From NCBI RefSeq assembly GCF_026210795.1, contig NC_089458.1:2992001-3056000 (forward strand): 64,000 nt of DNA, given 5' to 3'. This document shows positions 44,218 to 56,483 of this stretch, one piece after another. Made by a program: the position numbers and the translations under genes. The notes beneath the pieces were generated by a model, which saw nothing but the letters and a program-made list of their open reading frames with translations, had not been told where the DNA came from and did no database searches. Numbering within the stretch: position 1 is the stretch's first letter; every line of letters begins with the position of its first letter. This stretch comes from Rhizophagus irregularis. Its lineage: Eukaryota > Glomeromycota > Glomeromycetes > Glomerales > Glomeraceae.

Positions 44218-46742
44218 GTATTTACATTAGGCGCACACTTCACATATATTTTACTTCTGTGTATTACTGTTTTGGAGTTAAGCTTGAGAAATTAATCAAA
44301 ATAGAGTAGACATTATTGGTTGTGAAGCCAGGCCAGTCTTTAGTTGCATGGGCAGTAAGTGCTAGAATTCGATTACAAGAAATATTAGCCAGGCAGAAAA
44401 CTAGTATATACCACCAACATTGCTTATTTGCTAAGATGTTTAATTCTGCCTATTATCATCCTAGAATCCATAAAGGCCAAATGGCTATTTGAGCCAGAAA
44501 AAACATATTTTATTGAATGGTATATGAGATTAAATCTGAGAACTTGATGAAATATCATTGGGATAATGAATGCTCTAAAGCTTAAACTCAAAATGGAAGT
44601 GCATTATGATTTTTAAAATCACAAGCAGTAAGTTACATCTTATCTAAAGAATTTATCAAAATTATAGAAAAAGATCTGTTTTATTAGCAAAATAAGCTTA
44701 AAAAGCAATTATAAATGATAATACTCTTAATCATCAGAACAACTTTATTGTACCAAAAACTAGGTGTTATAAGAAATAGCAATTGTCTGATAGACTAGTT
44801 ACAGCAAAAAATACTTTTGTAAATACTTTATTACTAGATATATATCTTAAAAAAGTCCAATTATGAAAATAATTAGAAATGTAATATATATATATATAAT
44901 TTATTTTAAAATTATTATATCAGCAAAGCTATATAATTATTAAAAGTTTAGAGTGAATTAATATATTAAAATAGCCACTAAATTCTGAATATTACTACTA
45001 TATTGATAAAAAATATTATAACTTTAAAAACTTCATTAGAATTTTAAAATATAAGAAATATAAATGTAAATTATTAGGTATATAATATATATGTAATTTA
45101 CTGATAAACAATTTAAAATTTCTATTGTTTATTTAAAAAGAAAACTATTATAAATTTATTAGATTTGAGCATCTATAAACTTGTAACTATAGATAATATT
45201 TTTTAATATAAAAATTTTAAAAATAAGTGTGATAGTAATTATAAATAGATTGTGATTATATAGGATAGATTTTATTAATAAAATATTTTAAATATCTAGC
45301 ATATCTAGCTGATGTAAGTATATAATATATAATAGAATATAATTATAATAAAAATGACTATAAAAAATTATAAAAATTATATGTTAAGTTGTAATTTTAT
45401 TAAAATTAATTATAAAAAATAATTTACTACTATTTAATTTATTAAATAAAATTAACTTTAATATAATATATTTACAATTTTAAGTAAATTTCAAATCACT
45501 TCAAACTTAAAAAAATTTTAAATTAATTTAATTTAAATTTAAAATAATTTTACTACTATAGTTACTGAAAATATTATATGCAAATTATTTTTATATTCAA
45601 ATTATTTTATGTATTATTATTAGATTATTTATTTAATAGTTAAATATTAAATTTTAAATATATTATACTTATATAAATTAAGAAATTAATAAATTATTAT
45701 GTATTATATCAAGAAAATTTCTAATTTTAATTAGAGAAAAAATTCTTTTCATAATGAATAAGAGGTAGCAAATAGGATTTTTAATATAAATTTCAAATAT
45801 TTAAATTAATTAACAAAAATAAAAATTATGGAATGTAATATACTGTAATACTAAATAAACCTAACTTAATCTAATTTTAGTCTAATCCTAATTTCTAATA
45901 AATATTAGATAAAAGAATTTCCTTTCTGGTTAAATGTAATTTTTTTACTTTAGTAAAAAAAATAACTTCTTAGTAAATAAAGTTATTTAGTAAAGTAAAA
46001 TTCATTTAGATTTTATTTTTATAAGATTTTAATTAATATTTATAAAAGTATTTGTATTTTTTATAATAAATTACCATTTTTTTTTTATTTATAAATTTAA
46101 AGTATAATTTTGGTATTTTGATTAAATAAAATTATTTAATAGATGTATAATTTAATTTTTTATAAAGTCATAATAATTATTTCTAAAGTAATATATATTT
46201 TTGTAACTGAATTAACTTTTAATTTCTGAATTTTTACATTTTTGATTAGTAATTTTAAAGCATAATTTTAATATTTTAGTCAAAATAAATTGCTTTTTAT
46301 TATTTAAATATAGTTGATTAATAAAATCAAAACTACTTGTAATTTAATTCTTGTAAGATTTTTAATTGATATTTATAGAAAAATAAAATTAACATTTATA
46401 TATATATTTATTTAGTATATATAAACTTCAGAATATAATTTTGATACTTTAATTAAAGTAAAATACCTTTTATTAGGACTCCATCTATTACTAAAATATA
46501 TTACTGATAGAAATTTATTCATATAAAAGATGAAACTTTACCTTAGGAATTGTTTAAATTCTGTTGGTTAATTAACTAAAAAGAAAAAAAATCATAACAA
46601 TGTAACATAAAATTTCCAAAATCTTTAAAAAGTTTTATATATAAATCTTCTATAGGGTAACCTATCTTAATAGTAGGTGGGATCTTCTTTTATTACTTAA
46701 ATAAAATTATTTAAAAGAGTTAAAACTATATATAATATATAT
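44218..46742. other. AT-rich desert with coding debris at its left edge
   Basis: Up to about 44800 there are short protein-like pieces, possibly more of the preceding pseudogene or a retroelement. From there to 46742 only A/T-rich noncoding sequence is seen. Confidence 0.5.
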
Positions 46743-46902
46743 GGGGTCTTTGCAATAGAAAGATACAAAACTCAAAAAAAATTTAAATTTTACTTTATAT
46801 GCTAATTATGTTTTTTTTACTGAAATAAACTGAATGCAAATTTAATATTAATTCAATTTTTAATTTTTTTTGAGTTTCGTACCTTTCTATTGCAAAGATC
46901 CT
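46743..46902. mobile_element. 160-base MITE with GGTCTTTGCAATAGAAAG ends
   Basis: Left end GGGGTCTTTGCAATAGAAAG (46743-) and right end complementary to AGGATCTTTGCAATAGAAAG (to 46902). The pairing continues through TACRAAACTCAAAAAAAATT, so about 45 bases are inverted with four or five mismatches. Both flanks are ATATAT, consistent with insertion into a TA-rich target. No ORF. Confidence 0.75.
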
Positions 46903-47741
46903 ATATATTAATTTTTAAATTGATATTTATGAAGAAATTAGTATTTTTTATATTAAATAGTACTAATTTTTAATCTTTAAATTTTTATTATTTTAATAAA
47001 AAAAATACATTAATTTTAAATAAAAATTCAAGTTGAATAAACTATAAAGCCATATAAACTTGATTTATGATTATTATAATATAAAAATTTTATCAATAAT
47101 TCAGCAATTTGACTTAATTTTTTTTTTCAAAAATTTTATATGTAAAATTTTTTTTCAATTTTTAAAAAATTTTCATTTAGTATAATAATAATATAAAAAA
47201 ATCTTTTTTTAAAACTTAATAAAACCTGATTTGGCTGAATTACAAAACCAATTTTTATCACTTGTATCATTTAACTAAAATTAAATAAAAAAATTTTACT
47301 ATAAATTTATAAAGATAATTAAATTTACTTTTACTTTTAAATTAATATATAAATATGAAAAATTGTTATCATAAATGGAATTGATAAATATTTGATTATA
47401 TGAATGGTTTATATTAGCTATTTATTTATATATTATATTGATTAAATAATTAAATATTATTGATTTTTTTTATTCAATCTACTTTTTTAATAAAACTATT
47501 TTCAATTTTAATATTCTTAAATTCATAGTAATTTAAATAATAATAAAGAAAAAGTAAAAGCAAAGATAAGATGAATTAAAAATCTGTATAAAAAAATTTT
47601 CAGTATTTTTTAAAAGATCATTAATGATAAAAAGACTTTAGTTTTTATAATACTATTAATCAATAGATTATTAAAAAAAATTTATTTGATAATAGCAAGG
47701 TGAAACTTTAATTTCTTTATAGTTAGATAGTATTAAAAATA
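46903..47741. other. AT-rich spacer
   Basis: No gene or repeat beyond poly-A/T runs. Confidence 0.6.
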
Positions 47742-48701
47742 CAGTCAACTCCCTCTATAGTCACTCCCGTTATAGTCACATTCTACTATATAGTCACACC
47801 AGTTGAATGTTCAAAACACTTTATTATTAAAATCTATCCTATATAGTCACAATCTATCTATAGTCACTATCACACCTATTCTCAAAAATCTTATATTAAA
47901 AAGAACCGTTTATAATCACAGTTATATAAAGAATATATTAAATAACTTGGCATCTAATAATCGTACAAAGATGTACTATAGCTTGTTAGAATCGTCTCAC
48001 TGAGACAAATCGAATGGTAGTAGTTTTATCCTTTTACAATTACTGGCTGATGAGTTATTCAACAAAATGTTTAACAACTGCATTATAATATTTCTTGATT
48101 TACGTTTACTGCGCTATTTAACATTTTGCTAAATTTCTCAGTACCTAGTAATTGTAAAAAGACGATTAATAGCTCGTTGGAATCGCCTCATCAAAACGAA
48201 TCGAATGGTGGTAAGCTCATCTCTCTGTGATTAATATTGACGGAGTTATTACTTAAAAACTATTTAATATTTTTAATTTCAGAAATTGATCTAGTGATTG
48301 GATTTCGATGTATCTTATACCATTAGATTCGTTTCATCAAGACGAATCGAATGGTAGTAAGATAGTCTCTCTAGGATCAATATTGGCAGAGTTATTACAC
48401 AAAAACCATTAATATTTTTTTAATTTCGGAAATTAATCTAGTGATTGGATTTCGATGTATTTTATACCATTAGAACCGTCTCATCAAGACGAATCGAATG
48501 GCGGTAAGATCATCTCTCTACGATTAATATTGGCGGAGTTATGATACAATAAAGTTTTAAGTATAATTCTGGTCAAAATTATGTTAATTTTTGGCCGGAA
48601 TTATGATATACTAATATAAGAAATTTTTTATATAGTCACATCTCTTTATAATCACCAAATATGGACTGTCCCAAATGTGTGACTATAAAGAGAGTTGACT
48701 G
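47742..48701. mobile_element. Pogo/Tc1-like non-autonomous element, 960 bases, TA duplications
   Basis: Ends CAGTCAACTCCCTCTATAGT (47742) and complement of CAGTCAACTCTCTTTATAGT (to 48701), flanked by TA on both sides. CAGT...ACTG ends with a TA duplication are characteristic of pogo-like Tc1/mariner elements. Subterminal TATAGTCAC repeats continue on both sides. The interior has the 146-base tandem units listed separately. The short open frames inside (47803, 48661) are not transposases. Confidence 0.85.
47989..48560. repeat. Tandem array of ~146-base units inside the 47742 element
   Basis: The block GAATCGYCTCATCAAGACGA followed by ATCGAATGG starts at 47989, 48180, 48326 and 48473. The last three are spaced 146 and 147 bases. 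Units contain TCTCTMBGATYAATATTGRC, GAGTTATTAC and GATCTAGTGATTGGATTTCG. The same block occurs in inverted pair in the element at 15984-16508. Confidence 0.85.
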
Positions 48702-49122
48702 TATTTTTTTGTTAGGATATAAAAGATATAAGAATCAAATAATACATAAAAGAATTAAGTTTTTCATTAAAAGTAATAAGTATAATATTACTTTATTAAA
48801 TAAAACTAACATAATAGCAAGTAGAATTTTCATAAAAATTAAAAAAGTGAAACTTTAAGAATTATTATAAAATAGAATATTATACAAAAATATATAAGAT
48901 AAATGCTGAAAAAAGAAATTAAATTAACAAATTTTTTTTTAAAATAACAAATGTTCTGAATCAAATAATCAGATTTACATCTATTTTACTTATAAATTTT
49001 TTTAAAAAAAATTTTAATTTGATCTTTTTTTCTAATTTACCTTATATATTGCATACTAATTAATTATAATAGTTAATTTATTTATTTGTATACTAATTAT
49101 TATAATGAATAATATTTATAAC
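48702..49122. other. AT-rich spacer between elements
   Basis: No supportable feature. Confidence 0.6.
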
Positions 49123-49557
49123 TATGGTGGCTGTCACCTATAAACAACAATAGTCCGAAATTTTGAAATTTATTTATTTATATTGTGTAACTTATGTTTT
49201 AAAGTACTTTGTCAAAATATTAATTGCTGCGTGAGCGGCAAAATTTTTTTTTTGCCATATTACATGGAATTCTTGTGGATTTCCATGGAATTTTTGTAAA
49301 ATCCATAAAAATTACATGAAAACTAGTCCGAAATTTTATATTTTTATTATTGCTACTTATTAAAATTATCCAACTTTAGCCTATAATATTAATTAAAATT
49401 CTTATTAAATTCTATAAAATAATCCGATAGAAATGTTCAGTACATGTTGCTATATCATTTTATCAGTTTAGTTTTTTCTTTTTACTATTCAATTTACAAT
49501 TTATAAAAATTTGAAGTCACTTAATATTAGTGTGGTTTATAGGTGACAGCCACCATA
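49123..49557. mobile_element. 435-base MITE with TATGGTGGCTGTCACCTATA ends
   Basis: TATGGTGGCTGTCACCTATA at 49123-49142 is perfectly inverted at 49538-49557, with pairing continuing for a further 3 bases and beyond with mismatches. The outermost TA may be the target duplication, as in Tc1/mariner-type elements. The two AGTCCGAAATTTT copies inside (about 49152 and 49325) and TTTCCATGGAA are further internal repeats. No ORF. Confidence 0.85.
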
Positions 49558-49623
49558 TTACTTTTAATTTTAATTAATAAGTATCTTTTTAATTTTAAAT
49601 TTGCAAACTTTGAATTATTATTA

Positions 49624-49795
49624 CAGTTAAACTTTGATATAGTGAACCCTTGATATAGTGAATTTTTCAGACAACTATAATAAATTTCCCCTTGTTATAA
49701 CGAATTAACCAATCAAATCTCTTAAAATTTTCACTATAGTCTTATAGTAAAGTTGAGGTCTGGACCCTAGGATTCATTATAACAAGGGTTGACTG
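49624..49795. mobile_element. 172-base pogo-like MITE, TA duplications
   Basis: Left end CAGTTAAACTTTGATATAGT (49624) and right end complementary to CAGTCAACCCTTGTTATAAT (to 49795) form imperfect TIRs. TA lies on each side. Repeated GATATAGTGAA/TTATAACGAA blocks sit next to the ends. This is a deletion derivative by its size. Confidence 0.75.
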
Positions 49796-49823
49796 TATAT
49801 ATTTATTAAATTTCAAAATAATA

Positions 49824-49882
49824 GTTCAAATTACTAGTGTAATTTAAACTAAATCAGCCTGAATTACACTAGTAATTTGAAC
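49824..49882. repeat. Perfect 21-base hairpin
   Basis: GTTCAAATTACTAGTGTAAT plus one T at 49824-49844 is exactly inverted at 49862-49882 with a 17-base loop. No ORF, no U-run after it. Probably a tiny foldback element. Confidence 0.85.
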
Positions 49883-51643
49883 CTAGTTCTTTTATTTCAG
49901 TTGCCAGAGTATTCAATTACTTAATGATTATCTTCAGCTATTATTTCATTTGCTAAAATTCATATAATATATGATTTATTTTAATTGGTTAAAATTTAGC
50001 AGTTGACAAATAAAAATTTACCTCTAGTTGACAAGCAAAATTTTTCTATAAATATAATGCTACATTTGACCTGTATTTTTCAATTTTCTATAAAATTGAT
50101 CAGCATTATGAAAATTTTGGCCAGAATTATGAATTATTGATCGGCAGAATTTTGGGCAACTTTAATTATATATATATATTCATTTAATAAGAATACTGCG
50201 CCATGATTTTTTTTTCAATCTTAATAAAAAAAATTGGCTTTTTTTTGTAGCATTTCCATTTCCAGTAACTGTTACTACTTTATTAATACATTTTATTATT
50301 TTTAATAAAGTTTGGATTATGTAAATCAATAAATCATCAGGTGTATAAATTTTTAATATCCAGATCATTAAATCTAATAAAAACAATAGATCTTAAAAAT
50401 AAATCTAGTTAGTAATTATTATTGATTAATACCTAACACTAAACTTAATCTTAACTTTTAAATAAATTAATGCCAATTAAAGAAAATTATAATTCTGTCC
50501 TCCTGTGAATATAACTTGTTTTGGTTAGAATTTTTTAAAAAAAGTGCCATTATAATATGTAGTAAATAATGCAGATGTAACGTTTAAATGCAAGATTAAC
50601 TAGATTTAAGCTTTTTTTTTTCGGGAAAGTTTTCCTAGTTTGAACGAAAATTTTACGGCGAAATTTCCCGTAAATTTTATTTGCGTATGACTTTTACCAC
50701 GAGAAAGTTCATAACTAAATCATTATAATTTTATAAGATCATCATAATATTTTCATTAAATTAATTTTAACGATTGTAACTTTTTAATCTACGGAGAACG
50801 CGAATTAATTAACATTGTCAGACTAAATAAATGTCTGTGTTGTAACGGAAATTTTCGGTAAATGTACAGAAGTTATCGAGTGCCACAAACTAAATTTGAG
50901 TGTTATTATTTTCTGGCTGTGTTATTGTCATACAAAATGTCAAAAACCGAAAATTTACATGAAACTTAAATATTTAATTATTTTAAAATTTCCTCAAACA
51001 AGAAATTGGCGCACAAAAAAAAAATGTGTCATCGTGATGAACTGATCTATGTATTATTAGGTAATTATGTTACTTATTATTTGCAAGCGAAAAGAAAATT
51101 TAAAAAATTTTATTAGTAAACATCGTTTTCGAGCGATTTAAAAAATTTAAAGAATTCTTGACATTTGATCCATTATGTATCAAATAAAGGGCAATAAAGC
51201 AAATCATCCGAAAATTGATAAATTTTGAAACAGAGGCTCAAACAAAAAAATTTAACCTGCATTCGAAATAATGACTTTTTTGTATAATTTTCATTTTTTA
51301 AACGTATTGTAATTCATTAAATCAAAACATTCATGTATATCATTAAAATCTCTTCGTTTTTTAATAAGTTAGCTTCCAAAATGGACGTTTACTTTATTCC
51401 AAAATTATACTAGCATTGTACTATATTCTTACACATTTTAGGAAACCTAACATGATACGTCGTTTTAAACTATCGATGTTACACCAGAAAAAAAATTTTT
51501 TTCTTACAAATAAATACTCTACAAAATTTTCTTGCTTTCCAACAATTCGAAATTTCGAATAAAAACATTTCACAAAACTAATTATTCTGTACAATATTCA
51601 TTTTGAAATTCAAAAAAATTGTAAACTACCTCCCGAATTAAAC
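49883..51643. other. Region upstream of malic enzyme
   Basis: No gene is supported. The last few hundred bases should be the malic enzyme promoter and 5' leader; sequence there is less AT-rich with TTTCCCG/CGGAAA words, but no named site is evident. Confidence 0.5.
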
Positions 51644-53913
51644 ATGTCTAAGTATACCAACGGAAGCAGTCATCGCAATATCGATAGGATCGAAAGTATT
51701 TCAAGATCACCTTACCTTAATCAAGGTAATTAATTGATTTTTTATTCATTAAATTTAACATAACTTCTCTAAAACAATCAAAATCATTGATGTACAATAA
51801 AGGTACTACTGCGCCTCATTCAATTCGAAATGCTTTGCATACTTCCGGCCTTATGCCATTTGCTGTAGAAAGCGTCGATCAACAAAAGAAGAGAGCTTTA
51901 GCTCAATTAAGATCTAAGAATACTGATTTAGAAAAATACATTTTTCTTGCATGGCTTAGAAATACTAATGTTAGCTTATTTTATCGTATTGTTATTGGTG
52001 AATTGGAGGTAAATTCTTATTCCTGATGATCCTAATTATCATTTTTTTTAGAGTTATATTGAAAATTTTTTTTATATTAGGAAATTACTCCCCTTATCTA
52101 CACTCCAACTGTCGGTACCGCCTGTTTGGAATACTCTCATATTTCTCCTTTCCTTGCCCCACCAGGAATACCAGACGGTCTTTATCTTTCTTTAAATGAT
52201 CTTCCAAATTTAACCCAAATAATCAAAACCTATCGTCCATATCCATACGACGATACTTTAACTCCACAAATTGCTGTGATTACTGACGGATCAAGAATTT
52301 TGGGATTGGGTGATTTGGGTGTAAATGGTATGGGGATTCCCGTCGGAAAACTTCAATTGTACGTTGCGGCAGCAGGAATTGATCCTCGACGTACTTTGCC
52401 AATCACTCTTGATCTTGGTACTAATAATGAAAAGAATTTAAAAGATGAGTTCTACCTCGGTCTTCGAAGTAAGAGGGTAGATGACGATCAATTTTATTCG
52501 TTCGTAGATGCTGTCATGAAATCATTGCTTAAAGTTTATCCCGAACTGTTGATTCAATTCGAAGATTTCTCATCTGAACATGTGGGCATAATTTGATTGT
52601 TATTTATTTTTTTGAAAAAATTTTGTAAATATAATGTAAACGGTTTATTGGTTTCTTTTTTAGGCATTTGATTTATTGTCCAAATATCGAGAAAATACTT
52701 TCTGTTTTAATGATGATATTCAAGGAACAGGAGCTGTTGTTTTATCTGGTTTTATCAATGCTGTAAAACTTGTAGAAAAGGATGTTCATCCAACAAAACA
52801 TCGATTATTGTTTTTCGGTGCTGGATCCGCTGGTGTTGGTGTTGCCAAACAACTCCTTGAATTTTTCAAGGTAGAACATGGAATGTCTGAAGAGGAAGCA
52901 AAGAGATTGGTTTGGTTGGTAGACACAAAGGTTTGTATTTACATCCTTCTCATGATTTATATTTTTACTTCGTTACTTACCTTTATCTTTCATTTCTTTC
53001 ATTTGATAGGGTCTTGTAACATTAGACCGTGGTGACAATTTGGCTAAACACAAAGTATATTTTGCCCGTGATGATAATGATGGAAATCAATTTAAAACTC
53101 TTGAAGAAGTTATAGAATATGTCAAACCAACTGCACTTATAGGATTATCATCAACAGGCGGAGTATTTAATGAAAAAATTATTAATAGAATGGCTGAATT
53201 AAATAAAAACCCAATTATCTTCCCATTATCGAATCCAAAGGTTAATGCCGAATGTACTTTCGAAGATGTAAATATATTTTTTTTTATTTATTTGTTATGA
53301 TTTGTTATCAATACATTTATATTAAATAATCAATAATTAGGCAATGAAGGGGACGGACAATCGTGTGATATTCGCTTCCGGTACAGCATTCCCTGAATAT
53401 ACTGTACCAGAAACTGGTAAAACTAAATATCCGGGACAAGGAAATAATATGTATATTTTGTAAGTAAAAAAAAAAATTTTATAATTATTTTATTATCGCG
53501 TAAAATTTACTAATTACCTTTTATTGAATTTTATTAGCCCTGGTTTAGGTTTAGGTGCAATTCTTGCTAAGCCAAAAGTCATCACTGATAAACAAATATA
53601 TATATCTGCATCTGCATTATCTACTTCGTTAACCGAGGAGGAAAAATCATTAGAACTTCTTTATCCTGTTGTAAGTCGTATTCGTCATGTATCAGCTCAA
53701 GTTGCAGCTGCTGTAATTGTCGAAACGGTGGAAGAAGGTTTAGCACGTGATAAACAAATTATTGAGATGGTACAAAATGATATTGAAGTATTGAAAACTC
53801 GAAAAGGAAAAGAATGGGATAATTTGGTTAAATTTGTTCAAGAAAATATGTGGGATCCTGATAGTGAAAAATTCTTCAATACTGAAGAACTTTTGAGTAA
53901 AAGTAAAATGTAA
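51644..53913 (+). CDS. MAE1: Malic enzyme (NAD(P)-dependent, decarboxylating), 602 residues
   Basis: Converts malate to pyruvate and CO2 with reduction of NAD(P), feeding pyruvate metabolism and, for NADP forms, lipid synthesis. Seven exons (51644-51725, 51803-52008, 52081-52581, 52664-52930, 53010-53267, 53341-53459, 53538-53913) total 1809 bases. Family landmarks: PLIYTPTVGTAC with the catalytic Tyr, VITDGSRILGLGDLGVNGMG, IDPRRTLPITLDLGTNN, FEDFSSEHAFDLL and FNDDIQGTGAVVLSG with the metal ligands Glu-Asp and Asp, GAGSAGVGVAKQL as dinucleotide fold, VKPTALIGLSSTGGVF, PLSNP, FASGTAFP and NNMYIFPGLGLGAI. Length fits the eukaryotic ~60 kDa class. The N-terminus (MSKYTNGSSHRNIDRIES) is not a clear mitochondrial presequence, so location is open, as is NAD versus NADP preference. 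Confidence 0.96.
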
Positions 53914-55743
53914 ATTAATTATTTGTTAATTATTTTAATTATTTTCATGTTTGTTATAGAGAACATTTGTAATTTTTTTCATAAGTTTATATTGTTTTAT
54001 AAATAAATTTTAATAGTTTCGTTATTAAACGAAATTTTGTATGATTAAATCATAAAATCAATCCAATATAACCATATAATCTTTTAAAAATGATTTTATA
54101 ACATGTATGATTTTTGCACTTTGAGTTTGAGCAAATATTGAGATTTATGAATATTTCTTTAAAGCTTTAAATAATATTACAGATGGTAATAAAGAAATTG
54201 ATGATATACAGACATAATACTTTAAGTATCTGCATATATATAATATGTTTTAATATATTGTAATTGTTTATTGTTTACTATGTTAAATGCTATTATAAAT
54301 ATAAGTTTTATTTAACTAAATTCAATCAATTAAAAAAGTAAATAAATATTTGTATAAATTTTAGTAATATTTTAAATTATAATTTATTATTTATATTATT
54401 TATTAAATATTTATTTGTTTTAAAATAATTTAAATACTCAAATAAAATAATAAAATAGCTAAAGTATTTAAATTTCTGTAATAATTTATTTATATTTTAA
54501 AATTCTTTAAATTATGCAAATTAAGAATTATATATAAATCTTAAAATTTTACTTTTAAAATATTTTAACTTGCAGCAGAAGTACACTACCATTACAGTAT
54601 CAGTAGACCTTAATAAGGTGATGATAAAACTATAGACTGGTGAAGTATAGACTGCTCCCCTTGAAGGACTACCTATATGATAGTTTTTGGCCAATTAAAA
54701 AGAAAAGAATGAAAAGATTTTAGGTTGTGTTAATAGGAGTTCCTATTTCTACCACTACAGCATCCTTATATCTGGCTAATTCTGTTTATTTCATTCTCAT
54801 ATTCACTGGATGTAAAGCATTTAAATTAATTCAAGATAGGGGCATTTGCAAATTGATAACTTATAATAAAATCATTGGTAAGACTTTCAGTTTAAATGAA
54901 TTTCTAGTGATTGGAAAAGGTATTATTTTTCTAACTTAAAGTAAAGAAAAAACTGGCATTAAAAGGTGAAGCAAAATAACAAATCTAAAGTATTTCAGAA
55001 AACTACTAATATATTTCAGTTGAGTTACAATTTTGGCCAATATTCTATTAATACTAAGAAAATTAGAAGTATTTTGAAAAATAAAATAGATTGTCTTAAT
55101 TTTAGAAGTGTTATTGTTATAAGGTATTTTATTACTAATTGTTTTATTTTATTTCTATTTTGTTTTTATTTTGTTTTTTTGTTTTATTTCTTTTGGTTTG
55201 AATAGCATCATTTGATACTAAATAATATATCTAGATATTTTCATTACATAATAAAAGTGAGAAGTTTTTCAAAATTTGTAATTTTGTATAACTTTCAAAT
55301 TATTAATAAAGTTTTGACCAGTTATAAAAAAAATATTTTAACTAAATATTTAATTTTTAATCTTTATATTAATATATTAATTATATACATATTTTAATAT
55401 TATATATATGTATTTTCTTTTTTTTTATTTTAAAAAATATCATAATTTTATTATATTATATTTATAAGTAAAAATAAATAATGTTATAATTTTTATTTAA
55501 TGGTATATAAAAAAAACTGCAACGATGAACGATCAGCGGAAATCTTATGTGTTTAATCGCCATTTTTTCTTCTAATATATTGTATTAAATAAATTTAATA
55601 ATTATAATAACTTTATTAATAATATTAAATATTATTGTTCAATTTAATATTACATGTAAAAAAAATATAAATTTTAGATTGGTAAATTATAAATTATTAA
55701 ATTATTAATTATTTCAATTCATAAAGCATAATTCTAACTAATA
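53914..55743. other. Gene-poor region downstream of malic enzyme
   Basis: Only the malic enzyme 3' region and AT-rich spacer. Open frames at 54727 and 54966 have no protein-like features. Confidence 0.55.
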
Positions 55744-56483
55744 CAGTGCGGTACCTCTATAATAGGTACCCCTTATATCTTATGATCTAATGGTCAGAAT
55801 TTTATAAAATTTTAAAATTAGATAGCTTTTAAAAAGATAAATACATTAAGCAAATAAAAAATTTTCTCAATTTTTTTGCTGACATAATACAAAATCACAT
55901 GACTTAAAATAAATTTGATTGGCTAATATAATACTTAATGTTAATTAGAATTATGCATAATTTTTTATATATAATTTATTATTCATTATAATTATTTAAA
56001 AGTAATTTGATTAAGTATATCATCAGGAACTTTTCTATGGGATTTATATTTTTTTAGCAAGTTTTCCTGTAATTTCTTTTTGAGAAATAGGCATAATATA
56101 ATTTGTAATAAATAAAAACTACCAAAGTTTTTTTTTAATTTTTTTCAAAATTTTTTTAACAAAGCATGGGTAAATTTATAAACTAAAATGATTTATTTGA
56201 ATAAGCACTATCAAATGATTATTATTTTTTATATTACACAAAAGTCACTTATTCTCAAATTTTTCCTATCTATCATAATAAATTACCCGAACTTCAAACT
56301 TATGTAACACTAGCAAAATTTATTATTTTTTAATCTAACCCGATAAGTTTAAAAGCTCTTGATATGCTTTATTAAAATTATCGGTTAGAATTTTAAAATA
56401 TTATTTTTTTGTTAATGTGACATTTTTTTGAAAATGTCATATTATGACTATAAAATTGGGTCAGTTATAGAGGTACCGCACTG
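55744..56483. mobile_element. 740-base TIR element, ends CAGTGCGGTACCTCTATAA, TA duplications
   Basis: CAGTGCGGTACCTCTATAA at 55744-55762 is perfectly inverted at 56465-56483, with TA immediately outside both ends. Ends CAGT...ACTG and the TA target fit pogo/Tc1-mariner non-autonomous elements. Inside near the left end is GATCTAATGGTCAG (55784-55797), a variant of the motif shared by other elements here. No transposase ORF. Confidence 0.87.

Noticed and set aside
54727-55397. Three consecutive plus-strand frames
   Set aside because: Bias to Phe/Leu/Ile/Asn/Lys and no motif; typical of AT-rich spacer.
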